Part shown: piece by piece, positions 25,808 through 34,801 of the stretch
Layout of the letters: every line of letters begins with the position of its first letter
Numbering within the stretch: the stretch's first letter is position 1
Assembly (NCBI GenBank): GCA_007123985.1
Contig: SLGA01000176.1
Location: forward strand, 1 to 34,801
DNA: 34,801 nt
Reading direction: 5' to 3'
From: Balneolaceae bacterium
GTDB taxonomy: Bacteria; Bacteroidota; Rhodothermia; Balneolales; Balneolaceae
Made by a program: the position numbers and the translations under genes
Notes under the pieces: generated by a model
What the model was told of the DNA's origin: nothing
Databases searched by the model: none
Seen by the model: only the letters and a program-made list of their open reading frames with translations

Positions 25808-26905
25808 ATGACAAAACCGGAAGAAATCATCAGAAAAATTATCCATATCGATATGGATGCCTTTTTTGCCTCTGTTGAGCAGAGAGATTTTCCCGTTTAC
25901 AGAAATAAACCGGTAATTGTTGGTGGTTCCCCTCAGGGGCGTGGTGTTGTGGCTGCAGCAAGTTATGAAGCGCGTAAATATGGTATCCATTCTGCAATGC
26001 CGGCATCTCGTGCAGTAAAATTGTGTCCGCATGCAGTTTTTCTAAAACCTCGGTTTGATGTATACCGGGAAGTTTCCTATCAGATTCGGGATATTTTTTA
26101 TCGATTCACTGATCTTGTAGAACCACTCTCTCTTGATGAAGCCTATCTGGATGTCACTGAAAATCATGTAAAGATACCTTCGGCAACCATTATAGCCGCT
26201 CGAATAAAAAAACTGGTAAAACAGGAAACAGGCCTCACTGCCTCAGCAGGTGTTTCATTCAATAAGTTTCTGGCCAAAATCGCCTCCGATCTTGACAAGC
26301 CGGACGGTTTGAGTATTATTATACCGGATGAGGCAAATCGGTTTATTGAGAAACTTGAGGTTGGCCGCTTTCATGGGGTGGGTAAGGCCACACAGGCAAA
26401 AATGGAAAGCCTTGGTATAAAAACCGGAGCCGATCTAAAAAAGAAGAGCGAAATTGAGCTCATAAGACTTTTTGGCAAATCCGGCCACCACTACTATCGA
26501 ATTGTTCGCGGCCTTGATAAGCGCGAAGTAAAACCGCATCGAATCAGGAAATCTATCGGTAAGGAGCGCACGTTTTCGGAAGATGTGTCAGACCTGCAGT
26601 GGATTCATGAGTTTCTGGATGATCTTTCCGCAAAAATTGCCGCTTCAATGGAAAAATTGCAAGCTTCGGGAAAAACCATCACACTGAAAGTACGTTACAA
26701 AAACTTCGAAACCGTTACCCGGAGCCAGACACTCTCTCATTTTACAGATAAGAAGGAAGATCTTGCTGAAATATCAAAGAAACTTCTACTTGAAACCGAC
26801 GCGGGAGTGCGTGAAGTGCGCCTGCTGGGAATTTCCGTTTCTGGCCTCAATCTCACAGAAGGCGGTGTAATAGGCGAACAGCTTGAACTGCCTCTTCAAT
26901 TTTGA
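25808..26905 (+). CDS. dinB: DNA polymerase IV (Y family)
   Basis: IIHIDMDAFFASVEQRDFPVYRNKPVIVGGSPQGRGVVAAASYEARKYGIHSAMPASRA; LSLDEAYLDVT; ASAGVSFNKFLAKIASDLDKPDGL. The ORF track start is 25748; the Met at 25808 gives the canonical N-terminus. Confidence 0.94.
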   Translation: MTKPEEIIRKIIHIDMDAFFASVEQRDFPVYRNKPVIVGGSPQGRGVVAAASYEARKYGIHSAMPASRAVKLCPHAVFLKPRFDVYREVSYQIRDIFYRFTDLVEPLSLDEAYLDVTENHVKIPSATIIAARIKKLVKQETGLTASAGVSFNKFLAKIASDLDKPDGLSIIIPDEANRFIEKLEVGRFHGVGKATQAKMESLGIKTGADLKKKSEIELIRLFGKSGHHYYRIVRGLDKREVKPHRIRKSIGKERTFSEDVSDLQWIHEFLDDLSAKIAASMEKLQASGKTITLKVRYKNFETVTRSQTLSHFTDKKEDLAEISKKLLLETDAGVREVRLLGISVSGLNLTEGGVIGEQLELPLQF

Positions 26906-26916
26906 GAAAACGTATC

Positions 26917-27228
26917 TCACCCTCTGATTAACACAGCATTGTAAGGGACTCTTCGGCTCAGGGTCCTGCAATTTCCCTGTGGTGGCTGATGACCGGGCGG
27001 GCGATCTGTGTACCAGATTCTACACATTCCGCGTGAAGGCAAATGGCCGGGCGGCACCCTTACGATAGACTTCTGACGATATTTTTTATGCTTAGCACCA
27101 ACTTTTTTCGGTGGCTGATCCCCAATCACAATCGGTTCGGGAGCTATCACCAATCCGCCCGAAACCATGCACCCGGTAAATGCGCCGGTACAAAACAGAA
27201 TTGCCAAAACAGGTATGAGCTGCTTCAT
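26917..27228 (-). CDS. Small Pro/Cys-rich putative lipoprotein with tandem PPGHxPxxGxCR motif
   Basis: From Met at 27228: MKQLIPVLAILFCTGAFTGC (lipobox) then VPPGHLPSRGMCRIWYTDRPPGHQPPQGNCRTLSRRVPYNAVLIRG. Confidence 0.65.
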   Translation of the reverse strand: MKQLIPVLAILFCTGAFTGCMVSGGLVIAPEPIVIGDQPPKKVGAKHKKYRQKSIVRVPPGHLPSRGMCRIWYTDRPPGHQPPQGNCRTLSRRVPYNAVLIRG

Positions 27229-27365
27229 ATCAACCGTTTTTGGTTTGTAAGGTATTGTGCTGCCCACTATTTAAAGGCAGCACTCTTCTTAACCAAAAAA
27301 ACAGCTGACCAAGAGAATTGTTTCCCCAGAACAGCTAATTCACATCAACATGCTATACAGTTGCA

Positions 27366-29045
27366 TCAACTTGAAAACGTATCGGGAAGATCATTTTCGT
27401 AGAGAACAATATCGCCGGCCTGGGCATAATCGTTCAGGATATCATTTGCCTCAAACAGCGTATCCACAATTTGCACTTCCTTGTTATTTCCTTTTATCGA
27501 TGAGGTAATCCCTTCCAGAATTGGTCTTGTACGCTCTTTTCCTACAAGAATTACCAGATCGATGTCTGCAAGGCCAATATGCTCTCCAAACTTTTTATTT
27601 TCTTCATATTCAATTTCTCCAAGCTCAATCATGCCGGGTGTGATAATAATTTTACGCCCCTTTTTGAAGGAAACAAGAATATCGACGGCATTTTTGGCCC
27701 CGATTGGGTTCGAGTTAAACGCGTCATCAATCACCAACAAACCGTTTCGCTCCTTTAACTGAAGTCTATGTTCTACAGGTTCAATTCCTGCTGCTGCAAG
27801 TGCAACCGTCTGCGGACGTATACCAAACTCGCTCACTACAGCTGCACCAAGCAGGAAGTTTTGAATATTGTGCGCGCCCAACAGTTTTGTTTTGATATTT
27901 TCTGATTGTTTGATTTCACCCGAACTATCCAGCCAGTTTAGTGAAAACTCTGTTCCTGCCGGAGTAACCTCTACATGTGATGCCCTGATAGTCCCTTGTT
28001 CTCCGGTAAGCACAATTTTAATATCATCTCTGAAATTTTTAAGATTTTGAAGGTGCGGGTCGTCGCCATTCAGAACAAGGGTGCCTCCTTTCTTAAGCTC
28101 CCTTGCAAGTGTTGATTTTTCCCGGACAATCGCCTCCTGAGATCCAAATGTTTCGAGGTGAGCAACGCCAATATTGGTTAACACAGCGATATCGGGCCTG
28201 GCAATATCACACAATTCTTTAATGTTACCTTCGTACCGGGCGCCCATTTCAAGAATCAACACGTTGTGTTGTGCATTCAGATCGTTGTTAATAACCTTGC
28301 AGATTCCCATAGGTGTATTATAACTCCCTGGTGTAACACAAACATTCATCCGCTCTTTAAGAAAAGAGTGAATCACAAATTTAGTACTTGTTTTACCATA
28401 GCTGCCGGTAATGGCAATTACTTTGAGGTCAGGCATGGAAGCCAGTTTTTTCCGTGCTTTTCGCTTAAACCCGTTTTGAATGGTCGCCTCAACTGGTTTT
28501 AAAAGCCATCCTCCTATGTAGAGAATAAGCGGAACAAGTATATCTGCAAAAAGCAAGGTAAACCCGATGAAGTATGGATCTGTATGAACAAAGGGGGCTG
28601 CAAAATCTCTCATTGGCAGCGTATTAAAGCTGAAATCGATCAGGTAAAACCAGAGAAGCACCATCAGAACCAGAAGAGTTCCAGCAAGCCGTTTCATGCG
28701 CGGTGTGTAAACAAGAGGCTTTTTCTCTTTTTCAGGTTTGTATCGCGATGTACCCAAAAACCAGAATATGGTAAAGATACTCATGATGATAGCTCCTGCT
28801 GTAAGGGTAATTCTCTCCGCCAGGAAATTGAACATTGCCATCACTACAAGACTGTACAGCAGATGCTCAGTAGTAAACACCTTCGCAAAAAGATTTACCG
28901 ACAGCCATTGCCTCAACTCATTGGTTTTATAACCAAGCTGCTGAAACATATGCAAAAAGAATCGTAGCCTGTGTAAAGAATGGCGGATAAAAACGGCTAT
29001 CATAATATATACAAGGCCGTTGGTAAGAAGTGAGTATAATTCCAA
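27366..29045 (-). CDS. Mur ligase family protein (MurF-like) with N-terminal transmembrane region
   Basis: ITGSYGKTSTKFVIHSFL (P-loop), GSYNTPMGICKVIN, LILEMGARYEGNIKELCDIARPDIAVLTNIGVAHLETFGS, VIDDAFNSNPIGAKNAVDIL; about 200 aa hydrophobic N-terminus. Confidence 0.87.
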   Translation of the reverse strand: MELYSLLTNGLVYIMIAVFIRHSLHRLRFFLHMFQQLGYKTNELRQWLSVNLFAKVFTTEHLLYSLVVMAMFNFLAERITLTAGAIIMSIFTIFWFLGTSRYKPEKEKKPLVYTPRMKRLAGTLLVLMVLLWFYLIDFSFNTLPMRDFAAPFVHTDPYFIGFTLLFADILVPLILYIGGWLLKPVEATIQNGFKRKARKKLASMPDLKVIAITGSYGKTSTKFVIHSFLKERMNVCVTPGSYNTPMGICKVINNDLNAQHNVLILEMGARYEGNIKELCDIARPDIAVLTNIGVAHLETFGSQEAIVREKSTLARELKKGGTLVLNGDDPHLQNLKNFRDDIKIVLTGEQGTIRASHVEVTPAGTEFSLNWLDSSGEIKQSENIKTKLLGAHNIQNFLLGAAVVSEFGIRPQTVALAAAGIEPVEHRLQLKERNGLLVIDDAFNSNPIGAKNAVDILVSFKKGRKIIITPGMIELGEIEYEENKKFGEHIGLADIDLVILVGKERTRPILEGITSSIKGNNKEVQIVDTLFEANDILNDYAQAGDIVLYENDLPDTFSS

Positions 29046-29256
29046 TTTAATAACTATTGTTTATGTTAATTCAGCAGTTGGCAGGTCGAATCTGATTAAT
29101 CAATCTGTTATCTTGCGGCGACAAAACTACCTGTTTATTTACAGACCTAAAAGATAGTAAACATAGAACAAAAAGATGTTCCCACTTGCGGAAACTTCTT
29201 AAAGAGAACATCACTGATTTTCGTCTGGACTCAATTTTAAAACTAAGAACTACATT

Positions 29257-30252
29257 ATGAAACTAATTATCCCCATGGCAGGCCGCGGCACAAGAGTGCG
29301 CCCTCATTCTCACACAACGCCAAAACCACTTTTACCTGTTGCCGGTACCATGATAATTGAAAGAATTATCGAAACATTTGCACGTACGCTGGACCGTACC
29401 ATTACAGAAGTAGTGTACATTTTGGGCCCCGATTTCAGTAAGGATATTAAAACCGCTCTTGAAGAGATGAGTAGCCGGCATAATGCTAAAGCAACTTTCC
29501 GGGTTCAGGAAACAGCACTGGGAACAGCACATGCCGTTTCTTGTGCCGGTGAGGATCTTAAGGGTGAGGTAATCATCGTGTTTGCAGATACCCTTTTTGA
29601 TTCAAAAGAGAAAGTTTCCGTTGATGATGCAGACAGTGTGATCTGGCTGAAAGAAGTGGATGATCCTTCCCGATTTGGCGTTGCTGTGCACGATGGTGAA
29701 ACAATTACCGATTTTGTTGAAAAACCCAGCGAACCCATTTCCAACCTGGCAATTATCGGGGTTTACTACTTCAAAAAGGGTGAAGACCTTAAAAAGGAGA
29801 TTCAATACCTGCTCGATAATAATGTAACCGGCCATGGCAACGAATACCAGCTTACGGATGCTCTTGACAGACTTCTTAAAGACGGTAAAGTATTCAGAAA
29901 AGCCACCGTTGATGAGTGGCTCGATTGCGGCACTCTGCCTGCCTGGCTCGATACAACCTCTGTTATTCTGGAAAAGGAGAGTCACAACTACGGTGAATTT
30001 GAAAAATCAAAAATTAACCCTCCTGTCTTTATCGGGGATGGTGTTTCCATATCCGGCAGCGAAATTGGCCCCTATGTGAGTATTGAGGCTGGTACCATAA
30101 TCAAAAATAGCTCTCTCAAAAACACCATTGTGCAACATAATGCATCCATTACCGACAGCACATTGGAAAGCTCGTCCATAGGAAACAGTGCAGAAATAAC
30201 CGGTGCAAAGGGTGAAATTCATGTGGGTGACCACTCCATTCTGAAGCAATAA
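29257..30252 (+). CDS. Sugar-phosphate nucleotidyltransferase with C-terminal left-handed beta-helix (G1P thymidylyltransferase/GlmU-like)
   Basis: MKLIIPMAGRGTRVRPHSHTTPKPLLPVAG; ALGTAHAV; C-terminal hexapeptide-like IGDGVSISGSEIGPYVSIEAGTIIKNSSLKNTIV. Confidence 0.88.
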   Translation: MKLIIPMAGRGTRVRPHSHTTPKPLLPVAGTMIIERIIETFARTLDRTITEVVYILGPDFSKDIKTALEEMSSRHNAKATFRVQETALGTAHAVSCAGEDLKGEVIIVFADTLFDSKEKVSVDDADSVIWLKEVDDPSRFGVAVHDGETITDFVEKPSEPISNLAIIGVYYFKKGEDLKKEIQYLLDNNVTGHGNEYQLTDALDRLLKDGKVFRKATVDEWLDCGTLPAWLDTTSVILEKESHNYGEFEKSKINPPVFIGDGVSISGSEIGPYVSIEAGTIIKNSSLKNTIVQHNASITDSTLESSSIGNSAEITGAKGEIHVGDHSILKQ

Positions 30253-30286
30253 CAGCACCTGTTTTTTACCGGAATTTAATGAAACG

Positions 30287-31060
30287 TTACGGGGTATAGC
30301 TTCGCTGCAAAAATCTGAACCTGTGGAGATCTTCACCAACCTGAATAAACACGATGTAAACCCGAGCTTCTTTTATATTCGTAATACTGATTTCTCCGGC
30401 AATGGATTCTCCAGGCAGCAGATCGGTAGTACGAATAGCAGATGTTTCCCAATAGGTTCTCATCTCGTTCAGGTTGGTTACCTGTGAGTAGAAGTGCTCT
30501 CTTCGTTCAGCCCGCTCCATTGCAAGTCTGTTTCGGCGGACATCTCTCGCAACTCTTTCAGATGAAGTTGAACTGCCAATACTTGAGAGATCATCTAATG
30601 CATACAGGGTTCCAGAAATACCTTCCAGTACAGTATTTGTGCGATTTCGGGCAACTGCTCGAGACTCTCTTTTATCGATATTTAAAATCATTTCCTCAGG
30701 ATCCGTTGCCTTACTCTCCGCAATCAGCTCCTCATCCCAATATCCTTCATCTGAATTTTCGTCATTATTGTATCTATACAAATAGGCTCTATATGATATG
30801 TCTTCCGGTCTAAATCGAACGTACTCATTACCGTAATTTATCACCTCCAAATCCATTACAATTTCATTTCCAATATGGCGATAGTAAGCAAGTATGGTGG
30901 ATGAATTCTCGGCATCACTGTAAACATAATCCATACCACGGTAAATCCTCACCGATTCATCATCATGGTCGTGCTGGAGCCTGAAGATCGGCTCCGGTGA
31001 ACAGGCAGTTAAAAAAATCAAAGATGAGATTAAAAGAATTGCTCTGTTGATGATTTCCAT
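30287..31060 (-). CDS. Putative lipoprotein of unknown function
   Basis: MEIINRAILLISSLIFLTACSPEP (lipobox LTAC); remainder not recognised. Confidence 0.7.
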   Translation of the reverse strand: MEIINRAILLISSLIFLTACSPEPIFRLQHDHDDESVRIYRGMDYVYSDAENSSTILAYYRHIGNEIVMDLEVINYGNEYVRFRPEDISYRAYLYRYNNDENSDEGYWDEELIAESKATDPEEMILNIDKRESRAVARNRTNTVLEGISGTLYALDDLSSIGSSTSSERVARDVRRNRLAMERAERREHFYSQVTNLNEMRTYWETSAIRTTDLLPGESIAGEISITNIKEARVYIVFIQVGEDLHRFRFLQRSYTP

Positions 31061-31263
31061 GTGCTTATTCGGTTTTATTACTCATTCGTTTACGGAAAAT
31101 AAGGCCCGAAGTTGGCGAAATCGATCACATATTCATGTGAAACACTTTCTAAGTATGAAAGAACAAAAAATAATTACAGTAAAACCTTCGCGACAACCAG
31201 TCGGAACATAAACTCGCACTTGCAGTTCACTGTTTCAACAACAATGAATTAACAATACTTGCA

Positions 31264-31935
31264 ATGACATCAAAGACATCCCTACTATTTATTACTTTTT
31301 TTCTATCAATGGCTTTTATTTTTTCAAGCTGTTCAAGCTGGAACCGTACAACCACAGGAGCAGTAATCGGGACCGGAGCTGGAGCCGCTGCCGGTTCTGT
31401 GATTGGGAAAACGCTTGGTAATACTGCCGCAGGTGCCATTGCAGGTGCGGCCGTTGGAGGAACAGTTGGAGCTATTATTGGCCGCCAGATGGACCAAAGA
31501 GCAGAAGAAATAGCGAAAGAACTCGATGGAGTAACCATTCAGCGAGTTGAAGAAGGAATAGCCGTAAGTTTTGACAGCGGAATTCTCTTTGACTTTGACT
31601 CATCCGTATTGAGGCCGGAAGCCCGGGAAAACCTTCGAAAACTAGCACAAATTATGAGCGAAGATGACGAAACAGAGCTCATGATTGTTGGCCATACGGA
31701 TTCTGTAGGAAATGAAAACTACAATATGCGATTAAGCCTGCGCAGGGCAGAGTCAGCAGCAAATTATATGATTTCTCAGGGTCTCAGCGAGCGTCGTGTT
31801 TCCGTTGAAGGGCGTGGCGAATACGAGCCAATAGCCACAAATGAAACAGATGCAGGAAGGCAGGAAAACCGACGGGTTGAAGTTGCTATCTTTGCCAGCC
31901 CTGAGCACATAGAACGCCTGGAAACAGACAACTAA
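31264..31935 (+). CDS. OmpA-family lipoprotein with glycine-zipper region
   Basis: FSSCSSWNR lipobox; Gly-zipper GAVIGTGAGAAAGSVIGKTLGNTAAGAIAGAAVGGTVGAIIGRQMD; OmpA-C motif GHTDSVGNENYNMRLSLRRAESAANYMISQG...NRRVEVAI. Confidence 0.92.
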   Translation: MTSKTSLLFITFFLSMAFIFSSCSSWNRTTTGAVIGTGAGAAAGSVIGKTLGNTAAGAIAGAAVGGTVGAIIGRQMDQRAEEIAKELDGVTIQRVEEGIAVSFDSGILFDFDSSVLRPEARENLRKLAQIMSEDDETELMIVGHTDSVGNENYNMRLSLRRAESAANYMISQGLSERRVSVEGRGEYEPIATNETDAGRQENRRVEVAIFASPEHIERLETDN

Positions 31936-31963
31936 ATGTTTCATTACCATATCAGAGAGTTAT

Positions 31964-32011
31964 AACAGCCTCCTCCGCCACTCCCCTTGGCTGCGAAGAG
32001 GCTGTTTTTTT
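31964..32011 (+). terminator. Intrinsic-terminator-like hairpin downstream of the OmpA-family gene
   Basis: AACAGCCTC (31964-31972) pairs with GAGGCTGTT (31998-32006), followed by a T-run; about 30 bp after the stop codon. Confidence 0.8.
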
Positions 32012-32134
32012 ATAGATTTCCCAATCTTTTATAATATTACCATCAAAATAAACCTCACAAATTTCACTAAGATAAGTCTGATTGCTATTCGAATAGTTTT
32101 TATTTTACAAGGCTAATTAAAAGCCCAAGATACT

Positions 32135-33547
32135 TTGATCGACATCCCAAAAAAGCACAGAGAACTATTCGAATACATCGGAAAAACTGCCGATAGCATT
32201 GGCCAAAAGGTGTTTGTAGTGGGTGGCTACGTGAGAGACTACTACCTAAACAAACCTACTGAAGGGAGTACCGATATTGATTTTGTAACCTTGGGTTCAG
32301 GAATACGGCTTGCCGAAGAACTCGCTAAACATTTACCCAACACAAAAATCTCTGTTTTCAAACAATTTGGCACGGCACAGATTAAATATCAACAACTTGA
32401 TCTGGAATTTGTTGGGGCACGCAAAGAAAGTTATCGGCGGGATTCACGAAAACCAATTGTTGAGGATGGAACCTTAGAAGACGATCAGCTTCGCAGGGAT
32501 CTTACGATCAATGCACTATCCTGGTGCATCAACCCGGGTTCTTTCGGTGTACTTCATGATCCGTTTGGCGGTATTAAAGATCTTCAAAATCAGGTAATTC
32601 GAACACCGATAAATCCGGAAAAAACGTTTGATGACGACCCCCTCAGAATGATGAGAGCAGTTCGTTTTGCAACCCAACTTAATTTTCGGATTGATGTTAA
32701 AACCGTAGCTGCAATTAAAAAAATGGCGCCGCGTTTAGCCATCATCTCCAAAGAAAGAATTGTTGATGAGCTAAACAAAATTGTGATGGCACCAATCCCA
32801 TCCACAGGATTTGCACTGTTGCTCGAAACTGATCTTTTGAAGCAATTTTTACCTGAAATGGTAAATCTGCTGGGTGTAGATGAAAAAAACGGACAGCGCC
32901 ATAAAGATAATTTCTGGCACACACTCGAAGTACTCGATAATGTAGCAGAGGTAAGTGATAATCTATGGCTTCGCTGGGCTGCCATCTTGCATGATATTGC
33001 GAAGCCTCCCACAAAACGATTTGATAAACATGCCGGATGGACTTTCCACGGGCACGATGCAATCGGTGCGAAATGGGTCCCCAAAATTTTCAGACGTCTT
33101 ACGCTGCCACTCGACGACCGTATGAAATACGTGCAAAAACTGGTTCGCCTGCACCTGCGCCCGATTGCCCTCGTTTCCGATGAAGTAAGCGACAGCGCCA
33201 TTCGCCGCCTGATTTATGAAGCCGGTGATGAAATTGAAGACCTGATGACACTCTGCCGGGCAGACATTACAAGCAAGAATGAGTGGAAAGTGAAGAAATT
33301 TCAGAACAACTTTGACAGGGTTGAAAAACGCATCAAAGAAGTTGAAGAGAAAGACAAAATCAGAAACTGGAAAAACCCAATTAGCGGCCAGGATATTATG
33401 GATGTATTGGAAACCGGACCCGGTCCAATCATTGGCACCGTAAAAGACAATATTAAAAATGCCATCTTAGATGGAGAAATTGAGAACAACTATCATGCAG
33501 CCTACAATTATCTTTTAAGTATAAAAGATCAGTACATTAACCACTAA
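32135..33547 (+). CDS. CCA tRNA nucleotidyltransferase / poly(A) polymerase family protein with HD domain
   Basis: VFVVGGYVRDYYLNKPTEGSTDIDFVTLGSG; RRDLTINALSW; DPFGGIKDLQNQVIRTPINPEKTFDDDPLRMMRAVRFATQL; HD motif LHDIAKPPTK; TTG start in the track. Confidence 0.92.
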   Translation: MIDIPKKHRELFEYIGKTADSIGQKVFVVGGYVRDYYLNKPTEGSTDIDFVTLGSGIRLAEELAKHLPNTKISVFKQFGTAQIKYQQLDLEFVGARKESYRRDSRKPIVEDGTLEDDQLRRDLTINALSWCINPGSFGVLHDPFGGIKDLQNQVIRTPINPEKTFDDDPLRMMRAVRFATQLNFRIDVKTVAAIKKMAPRLAIISKERIVDELNKIVMAPIPSTGFALLLETDLLKQFLPEMVNLLGVDEKNGQRHKDNFWHTLEVLDNVAEVSDNLWLRWAAILHDIAKPPTKRFDKHAGWTFHGHDAIGAKWVPKIFRRLTLPLDDRMKYVQKLVRLHLRPIALVSDEVSDSAIRRLIYEAGDEIEDLMTLCRADITSKNEWKVKKFQNNFDRVEKRIKEVEEKDKIRNWKNPISGQDIMDVLETGPGPIIGTVKDNIKNAILDGEIENNYHAAYNYLLSIKDQYINH

Positions 33548-33577
33548 TTGAGCTTAACAACCAATCACTTACTAATT

Positions 33578-33835
33578 ATGGATGGAAATACAATTGTAGG
33601 ACTATTAGCAGGTTTCTGCACAACCGTAGCTTTCTTGCCGCAAGCCATTAAAACATGGCGTACAAAATCAGCCAAAGATCTATCACTTGGCATGTATTCA
33701 ATCTTTTGTACCGGTGTAGTATTATGGCTGATTTATGGAATTCTCATATCCGATTTGCCAATTATTTTAACCAACATGGCTTCCTTAACTTTGGCATTCA
33801 GTATTCTCTATTTTAAACTCAGTTTTAAAAATTAG
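33578..33835 (+). CDS. SemiSWEET-type sugar transporter (MtN3/PQ-loop)
   Basis: GLLAGFCTTVAFLPQAIKTWRTKSAKDLSLGMYSIFCTGVVLWLIYGI, the canonical SemiSWEET PQ motif; ATG at 33578 preferred over the track's upstream TTG. Confidence 0.9.
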   Translation: MDGNTIVGLLAGFCTTVAFLPQAIKTWRTKSAKDLSLGMYSIFCTGVVLWLIYGILISDLPIILTNMASLTLAFSILYFKLSFKN

Positions 33836-33843
33836 AATAACTT

Positions 33844-34710
33844 ATGACCTGGATTGCCAATTCGAATGCAAAAATAAATCTTGGATTGCACATCCTTGAG
33901 CGTCTTCCAACAGGATATCACCGTATAGAAACCGGGTTCTGCTTCATCGAATGGAGCGATCGCTTCGAGGTGAAAGAATCCGAAAATTATCAGCTTCGCA
34001 TGTCGGAAGAAAATATTCCCACGGACAACCGCAATCTGATTACAAAAGCTTATCATGCTTTCGAAAGATATGTTGGATTAAAAAACCACTATGCATTTAG
34101 CATCACAAAGAACATTCCTGCAGGAGCAGGTCTTGGCGGTGGCAGCAGCAACGCTGCATTAACATTCCGCATTTTAAACAAACTTGAAAAAACCGGTTTG
34201 AGCAGTGAAGATTTGATCGATCTTAGCAGAGATCTTGGCGCTGATATTCCCTTTTTCATAAAAGGAGAACCCGGAATAGGTACCGGAGTTGGCCAGGATA
34301 TTGAACCGCTGGATATTCAGCCCGATGCATGGATCTTAACCATCTACCCGGGATTTGAATCATCAACTGCAGAAGCCTACCAAAGATGCAGGCCAAACCC
34401 CAGCCCCGACTTTTCAATCAAAGGGGTGCTTACTGAAGAGGAAACGGACCAATGGCAGTACCTTTTGCAAAACGATCTTGAGCCGGCTGTAATCGCATCC
34501 TACGAAATGATTGGGAACATAAAGGACCAACTTATTGATTTTGGAGCTCTTTACGCCTGTATGAGCGGAAGCGGTTCTTCAATTTTTGGCCTTTTTGAGC
34601 AGGATTTTGTTGCAATTAATGCGTATGAGTCGTTTCATAAGCTTGGGTTTGCCACAAATTTAACAAGACCCGGCTTTAAACCGGACATGGGCATTTACAG
34701 AAAAGACTAA
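33844..34710 (+). CDS. ispE: 4-diphosphocytidyl-2-C-methyl-D-erythritol kinase
   Basis: SNAKINLGLHILERLPTGYHRIETGFCFIEWSD; GHMP motif IPAGAGLGGGSSNAALTFRILN; GADIPFFIKGEPGIGTGVG; CMSGSGSSIFGLF. Confidence 0.96.
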   Translation: MTWIANSNAKINLGLHILERLPTGYHRIETGFCFIEWSDRFEVKESENYQLRMSEENIPTDNRNLITKAYHAFERYVGLKNHYAFSITKNIPAGAGLGGGSSNAALTFRILNKLEKTGLSSEDLIDLSRDLGADIPFFIKGEPGIGTGVGQDIEPLDIQPDAWILTIYPGFESSTAEAYQRCRPNPSPDFSIKGVLTEEETDQWQYLLQNDLEPAVIASYEMIGNIKDQLIDFGALYACMSGSGSSIFGLFEQDFVAINAYESFHKLGFATNLTRPGFKPDMGIYRKD

Positions 34711-34734
34711 TTTCTACCACACACTAAATATATT

Positions 34735-34801
34735 ATGAGTAACAAAAAAGTAATCAATCCGCGCGCCGGAATGGACGTGGATTCTTTCAGAGAAGACATC
34801 A
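34735..34801 (+). CDS. Start of a CDS truncated by the window end; possibly a glycogen/starch phosphorylase, not identifiable with confidence
   Basis: ATG at 34735: MSNKKVINPRAGMDVDSFREDI..., open to the window end. Confidence 0.45.
   Translation, partial: MSNKKVINPRAGMDVDSFREDI

Noticed and set aside
31120-31140. CACAT-ATTC-ATGTG small hairpin
   Set aside because: Only 5-bp arms in AT-rich intergenic DNA, with no supporting context; within chance expectation.
32590-33201. 203-aa minus-strand ORF
   Set aside because: Fully antisense to the well-supported CCA-type nucleotidyltransferase CDS, with low-complexity Ser/Arg composition typical of a shadow ORF.
1-34801. CRISPR array, prophage, integron or transposon
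   Set aside because: No regularly spaced repeats, integrase/transposase ORFs, terminal inverted repeats or phage structural genes were found by reading the ORFs and intergenic regions.

Overview
The window is about 34.8 kb of gene-dense bacterial chromosome. Codon usage and gene content suggest a Bacteroidota/Balneolota-like organism, but this is inference and I could not run a taxonomic search. I see no phage, transposon, CRISPR array, rRNA or convincing tRNA. Main blocks: (1) the tail of a nitrous-oxide reductase maturation cluster (nosL 3' end, nosD, nosF, nosY), continuing into a COX15-type heme A synthase, a polytopic membrane protein with an HAHSH motif, an Rrf2 regulator with a three-Cys motif, and hemN; (2) a compact minus-strand operon of VTC-type polyphosphate polymerase, DUF4956 membrane protein and HlyD-like membrane fusion protein; (3) a DUF308/HdeD-like protein, an Xaa-Pro aminopeptidase and a stand-alone HsdR-N-type (PD-(D/E)xK-like) protein; (4) rpmH-rnpA-yidC divergent from a large secA with an insertion and an atypical C-tail; (5) hutG, CaCA antiporter and hutI, then glutamate dehydrogenase; (6) a 2H phosphoesterase, a small membrane protein, dinB, a small Cys/Pro-rich lipoprotein and a membrane-anchored MurF-like ligase; (7) a sugar nucleotidyltransferase, a lipoprotein, an OmpA-family protein, a CCA-adding-type enzyme, SemiSWEET and ispE. 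The best candidates for under-described biology are the HAHSH membrane protein in the nos/heme/Rrf2 neighbourhood, the VTC-DUF4956-HlyD operon, the solo HsdR-N protein with an unexplained C-terminal domain, the altered SecA C-tail, and an orphan plus-oriented terminator beside gdhA. No entirely new system is proven by the sequence alone.
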